Shown piece after piece: positions 60,644 through 64,000 of a DNA stretch of 64,000 nucleotides (the first letter of the stretch is position 1; every line of letters begins with the position of its first letter). Under the pieces are notes generated by a model. That model saw nothing but the letters and a program-made list of their open reading frames with translations, had not been told where the DNA came from and did no database searches. The position numbers and the translations under genes are program-made. The stretch lies in NCBI GenBank assembly GCA_963811775.1, contig CAWESO010000014.1, forward strand, positions 1-64,000. The letters are read 5' to 3'. The DNA comes from Chersky-840 sp963811775. Its GTDB lineage: Bacteria; Actinomycetota; Acidimicrobiia; Acidimicrobiales; UBA8190.

Positions 60644-61630
60644 TCAGACCTCGATGTCGACGAGCTTGCGGGTCCAGAAGATGCCGATCACGCCGAGCCC
60701 GATGGACCCGTAGAAGAGGATCTCCCCGAAGGCCTGGTGGAAAAGCGGGCTGATGTAACTCGGGTTGACGGCGTAGACGAAGAATCCGATGCAGATGGGA
60801 AGGATCGAGATGACCGCCGCACCGATGCGCCCCTCGGCGGTCAGGGTCTTGGCCTCGCCCCGGATCCGGGCCCGGGCGATCATGGTGTCGGCCACGATGT
60901 CGAGGAGCTCGGCCAGGTTGCCGCCGACCTCGCGCTGGATGCCGATGGCGGTGACGACCCATTCGAAGTCGCCGCTGCGCACCCGCTGGGCGACCTCCCC
61001 CATGGCGTCGACGAGCGAGCGACCCAGCCGGGCCTCGGCCACCACGTGGCGCATGTCCTTGCCGATGGGGTCCGACAGCTGCTGCGAGACCGTGGTGAGG
61101 CCCTGGAGGATCGAGAACCCCGAGCGCAGCGTGGTGCCGAGCAGCTGCAGCATGTCGGGGAGCTGGGCCGTGAACGTCGCGGTGCGCCGCTTGGCCACCG
61201 ACATGAGCACCATCCACGGGACCACGCCCACGGCGACCAGGGCCACGAGGCCCCACACGGCGTTCCCGAGCAGCAACCCGAGGGCGCCGCCCACGACCGC
61301 GCCCACCAGGTAGACGAACAGTGCCTCGGCGGGACGCACGGGGAGGTCGGCCTGGTCGAGCAGTCGCTTCAGGTACTGGAGTACGCCCCGGCGCGTCGCC
61401 ACGTCGGCGACCCAGGCCACGGCCCGCTGCAGGACCGGGGTCTCCATGAGCTCGGGCGTGCCTCCACCGGTGGTGGCGGTGACGGCGCGCGCCTCGCGCA
61501 GCGTCCCCACCGAGTACGGGGCCAGAGCCTCGTGCAGGTGCCGTTGCCGCTCACGCGCCACGAGGCTGATGATGCCCCACGTCAAAAAGGCGGCGGCGGG
61601 GAGGACCAGGATGGCGATGAGGAACTTCAT
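60644..61630 (-). CDS. tadB: Type II/IV secretion F-domain protein (TadB-like)
   Basis: A 328-residue membrane platform partner of TadC. It has an N-terminal helix (LIAILVLPAAAFLTWGIISLV), a middle helix pair (FVYLVGAVVGGALGLLLG and AVWGLVALVAVGVVPW), the F-domain TAQLPDMLQLLGTTLRSGFSILQGL and RREVGGNLAELLDIVADTMI-like segment, and two C-terminal helices. The start overlaps the CpaF stop (ATGA). In Tad systems TadB and TadC form the membrane platform for pilus extrusion. Confidence 0.87.
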   Translation of the reverse strand: MKFLIAILVLPAAAFLTWGIISLVARERQRHLHEALAPYSVGTLREARAVTATTGGGTPELMETPVLQRAVAWVADVATRRGVLQYLKRLLDQADLPVRPAEALFVYLVGAVVGGALGLLLGNAVWGLVALVAVGVVPWMVLMSVAKRRTATFTAQLPDMLQLLGTTLRSGFSILQGLTTVSQQLSDPIGKDMRHVVAEARLGRSLVDAMGEVAQRVRSGDFEWVVTAIGIQREVGGNLAELLDIVADTMIARARIRGEAKTLTAEGRIGAAVISILPICIGFFVYAVNPSYISPLFHQAFGEILFYGSIGLGVIGIFWTRKLVDIEV

Positions 61631-62985
61631 CGCCCTGCCACCCGCATGCGGGCGAACTCCTCGACCTGGAACAGGTCGGTGTCGAGCTTCACGCCGGCGT
61701 CCTCGAGCTTGTCGGCGAATTGGGGGCGGATCCCCATCGACTTGAGCGTGCCCCGGTACTTCCCGTCCTCGTCGACCCCCATGGAGTAGTCGAACATGAA
61801 CAGGTCCTGGGTGATGACGACCTCGCCCTCCATGTGCTGGACCTCGGCGACATGGGTGACGCGACGGGTCCCGTCCCGCATGCGGGTGAGGTGCACGATG
61901 AGGTCGATGGCCGAGGCCATCTGCTCGCGGATGACCCTGACAGGCAGGTCGAAGCCCGCCATGAGCGTCATGGTCTCGACACGGGACAACGTGTCGCGCG
62001 GGCTGTTGGAGTGGATGGTGGTGAGCGAGCCGTCGTGACCGGTGTTCATGGCCTGGAGCATGTCGAGGGCTTCGCCGCCACGACACTCCCCGACGATGAT
62101 CCGGTCCGGCCGCATACGCAGGGAGTTGCGCATGAGGTCGCGGATCGTGATCTCGCCCCGTCCCTCGATGTTGGGAGGGCGCGACTCCAGCGATGCCACG
62201 TGCTCCTGGCGGAGCTGGAGCTCCTTGGAGTCCTCGATAGTGACGATGCGCTCGTTGTCGGGGACGAACCCCGACAGGACGTTGAGCAGGGTCGTCTTGC
62301 CGGTGTCGGTACCTCCCGACACGATGATGTTGAGCTTGCCCACCACGCACGCCTCGATGAACCGGGCCAGGGCCGAGGTGATGGTCAGGTTCTGAATGAG
62401 GTCCTCGACCTGCAGGGGGTCCTTGGAGAACTTCCGGATGGTGAGGAACGGCCCCCCGTAGGCCAGGGGGTGGATGACGGCGTTGACACGTGAGCCGTCG
62501 GGAAGGCGGGCGTCGACCATGGGCGAGGACTCGTCCACGCGCCGGCTGACCTCTCCCACGATCTTGTCGATGACCCGGCGCAGGTGGGTCTCGTCGATGA
62601 AGCTGGTCGGCGTGCGCTCGATCTTGCCCTTGCGCTCGATGTAGACCTTGTCGGGCCCGTTGACCATGACCTCGGACACCTCGGGGTCTTCGAGATAGGC
62701 CTGGATGGGCCCGTACCCGAGGATGTCGTTGGCGATGTCCTCGCCCAGGCGGGCCTTGTCGGCCAGGCTCAACGGCGTGGTCTCGTCGGCCAGGGCCGCC
62801 TGGAGATGCGCGTTGACCCGGGGCCGCAGGTCCTTGGCCGTGAGCCGGCCCTGGGACAGCTCGGGACCCAGCTCCTCGATGAGGCGCTGGTGGACGCGCA
62901 GGTGGACCTCGGCGAGCAGCCGGGACCGCGCCTCCTCGGTGGTGAGGAAGTTGCCGGCTTGGCGCAGGTGGTCGGAAAGGGTCAT
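61627..62985 (-). CDS. cpaF: Tad pilus assembly ATPase (CpaF/TadA-like)
   Basis: A 452-residue secretion ATPase. N-terminal helical region, then the ATPase with Walker A GGTDTGKTT (K230), the aspartate box around VTIEDSKELQ, the Walker B region DRIIVGECRGGEALDMLQAMNTGHDGS, and the His box TTIHSNSPRDTL. The Walker A has TDTG in place of the common TGSG but keeps GxxxxGKT. It powers pilin polymerisation or retraction. ATGA overlap with tadB. Confidence 0.93.
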   Translation of the reverse strand: MTLSDHLRQAGNFLTTEEARSRLLAEVHLRVHQRLIEELGPELSQGRLTAKDLRPRVNAHLQAALADETTPLSLADKARLGEDIANDILGYGPIQAYLEDPEVSEVMVNGPDKVYIERKGKIERTPTSFIDETHLRRVIDKIVGEVSRRVDESSPMVDARLPDGSRVNAVIHPLAYGGPFLTIRKFSKDPLQVEDLIQNLTITSALARFIEACVVGKLNIIVSGGTDTGKTTLLNVLSGFVPDNERIVTIEDSKELQLRQEHVASLESRPPNIEGRGEITIRDLMRNSLRMRPDRIIVGECRGGEALDMLQAMNTGHDGSLTTIHSNSPRDTLSRVETMTLMAGFDLPVRVIREQMASAIDLIVHLTRMRDGTRRVTHVAEVQHMEGEVVITQDLFMFDYSMGVDEDGKYRGTLKSMGIRPQFADKLEDAGVKLDTDLFQVEEFARMRVAGR

Positions 62986-62995
62986 GACATTCCCC

Positions 62996-64000
62996 TCACA
63001 CGGATTGTCGGGACTGCGCCGGAGTCGACGCAGCGATCATGAGAGAGTCCGCCAGGCCATCGATGCTCTTGGCGAACTTCGAACGGGGGGCGCTGGTCAC
63101 CACGGGGACGCCGCGGTTGACCGACTCTGCCACCAGGATGTCGCTGGGCAGCGCGGCGTCGACCTTGAGCTGCAGGGCGCGCTCGGCGTCGGCCTCGGTG
63201 AGCCCGACCCGGGTGTTGGCCCGGTTGAGCACGAACTTCACCGCGCGAGAACGGGATGCCGAGCACGCGCATGGTCTGGAGCCCGATGCGGGCGCTCTTG
63301 AGGCTCATGACGTCGAGGCCCGCCATGACGAGGATGTCGTCCGACGACTCGATGGCGGCCAGCGTGACCTCGGCGAAGTTGGCCGAGGTGTCCACCACGA
63401 CATAGGCGCACCGTTCGCGCAGGATGTCGAGGATCCGGGTCAGGTCCGCACGCGAGATGTGGTCGGCCGAGCTGGGCTCGGTCGGCGCGGCGAGGACCAG
63501 GAGGCCGCTCGGGGGGTGGCGCAGGAGAAGGTTCTCGAGCATCGTCCCGTCGAGGCGGTCACCGGCCTGGACGGCTTCGGCGATGGTGTGGGACGGCTGG
63601 AGCTGGAGCATGAGCGCGACGTCACCGAATTGGAGATCGGCGTCGACGAGGACCACGGGCTGGATGGTGCGCTTGGCCAGCGCCACCGCCAGGTTGATGG
63701 CGACGACCGACTTTCCGGTGCCCCCCTTGGTGCAGAAGACCGACACCACCCGGCCCGGCGTGGGGGCCGTGGACGGCGAGGTCGCGGCGCTCGAGCTCGG
63801 CCCTCGGGCCACGACGCGCGCCGAGGCGCGTGAAATGGCGTCGAGGAGCTCGGCATCCTCGGCCGAGACGGCCACGACGTCGTCGACGCCGGTCCGCAGC
63901 GCCTGCTGCATCACCTCGGTGGTCAACTCGTAGACGACCATGATGGCGCTGCACGCGGGCCGGAAGGCCATGAGCCCGGCGACCTGCGTGATCACCGCGT
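62996..64000 (-). CDS. cpaE: CpaE/MinD-like ATPase of the Tad locus (frameshift, runs off edge)
   Basis: A partial CpaE-type protein. The window edge cuts the N-terminal receiver-like domain (VITQVAGLMAFRPACSAIMVV is the visible beginning). The MinD domain has a deviant Walker A FCTKGGTGKSVVAINLA, VDADLQFGDVALML, ADHISRADLTRIL and a Walker-B-like YVVVDTSANF. One extra base near 63241 shifts the frame; the continuation MKFVLNRANTRVGL is in the next frame and the true stop is at 62998-62996. CpaE localises the pilus machinery. The gene ends 10 bases before cpaF. Confidence 0.82.

Noticed and set aside
1..64000. tRNA, rRNA and known riboswitch patterns
   Set aside because: I looked for cloverleaf-like and T-loop sequences and for common riboswitch cores by eye and found none convincing; a covariance search was not possible.

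Overview
The window is high-GC DNA (clearly lower GC only in parts of about 28.5-31.4 kb and just upstream of 51 kb) with GTG starts, ATGA/GTGA gene overlaps and at least one apparently leaderless promoter. The gene content is actinobacterial: TIGR03086, DUF2630, a cyclase-ATPase-LuxR fusion, a Tad/Flp pilus and secreted NHL proteins. I infer an actinomycetote, most likely of the class Acidimicrobiia; the species cannot be read from the sequence. I saw no rRNA, tRNA or CRISPR array. Several conserved genes carry single-base frame breaks, densest in the first 850 bases, which looks more like draft-assembly indels than decay.

Layout. 0-7.6 kb: a broken ParA-type ATPase and a broken Cys-motif protein, DedA, a metallo-beta-lactamase-fold hydrolase, a PAS-GGDEF-EAL protein, YceI behind a recognisable promoter and operator, and DUF2252. 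7.6-20.8 kb: a secreted phosphoesterase (one frame break), an ICMT-like methyltransferase, an ABC ATPase/permease pair, a potassium channel, a lipoprotein, and an HTH-Clp_N protein whose start codon abuts two operator-like palindromes; then small enzymes and an orphan branched-chain-amino-acid-type binding lipoprotein. 20.9-27 kb: a cyclase-AAA-LuxR regulator (one frame break), then a two-gene unit with a small unknown protein and a cytoplasmic AmiC-like ligand-binding protein, closed by a strong terminator, and a convergent phosphotransferase. 27-33.2 kb: an accessory stretch with small lipoproteins, tiny cysteine-containing proteins and a complete IS3-family element. 33.2-45.2 kb: acyl-CoA and oxidative metabolism (aldo/keto reductase, thioesterase, two acyl-CoA synthetases, enoyl-CoA hydratase, FAD oxidoreductase, epoxide-hydrolase-like protein) interrupted by an orphan FtsX-type permease. 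45.3-48.2 kb: DUF2630, an Fpg/Nei glycosylase and a TAP-type peptidase lipoprotein.

48.2-64 kb is a surface-appendage locus. On the minus strand, in transcription order, are a CpaE/MinD-like ATPase (frame-broken, running off the right edge), a CpaF/TadA ATPase, TadB, TadC, a multi-pass membrane protein, a sensor histidine kinase with its LuxR-type response regulator and, after a 4.7-kb plus-strand gene, two tandem Flp pilins with identical mature sequences. The plus-strand gene encodes a secreted protein of about 1,570 residues (twelve NHL-type units, three FN3 domains, an Ig-like segment and a C-terminal repeat domain). Two related multi-pass membrane proteins flank the locus. The most plausible undescribed system here is this Tad pilus with a dedicated two-component system, paired membrane proteins and a giant exoprotein; the linkage is seen, the functional connection is inferred.
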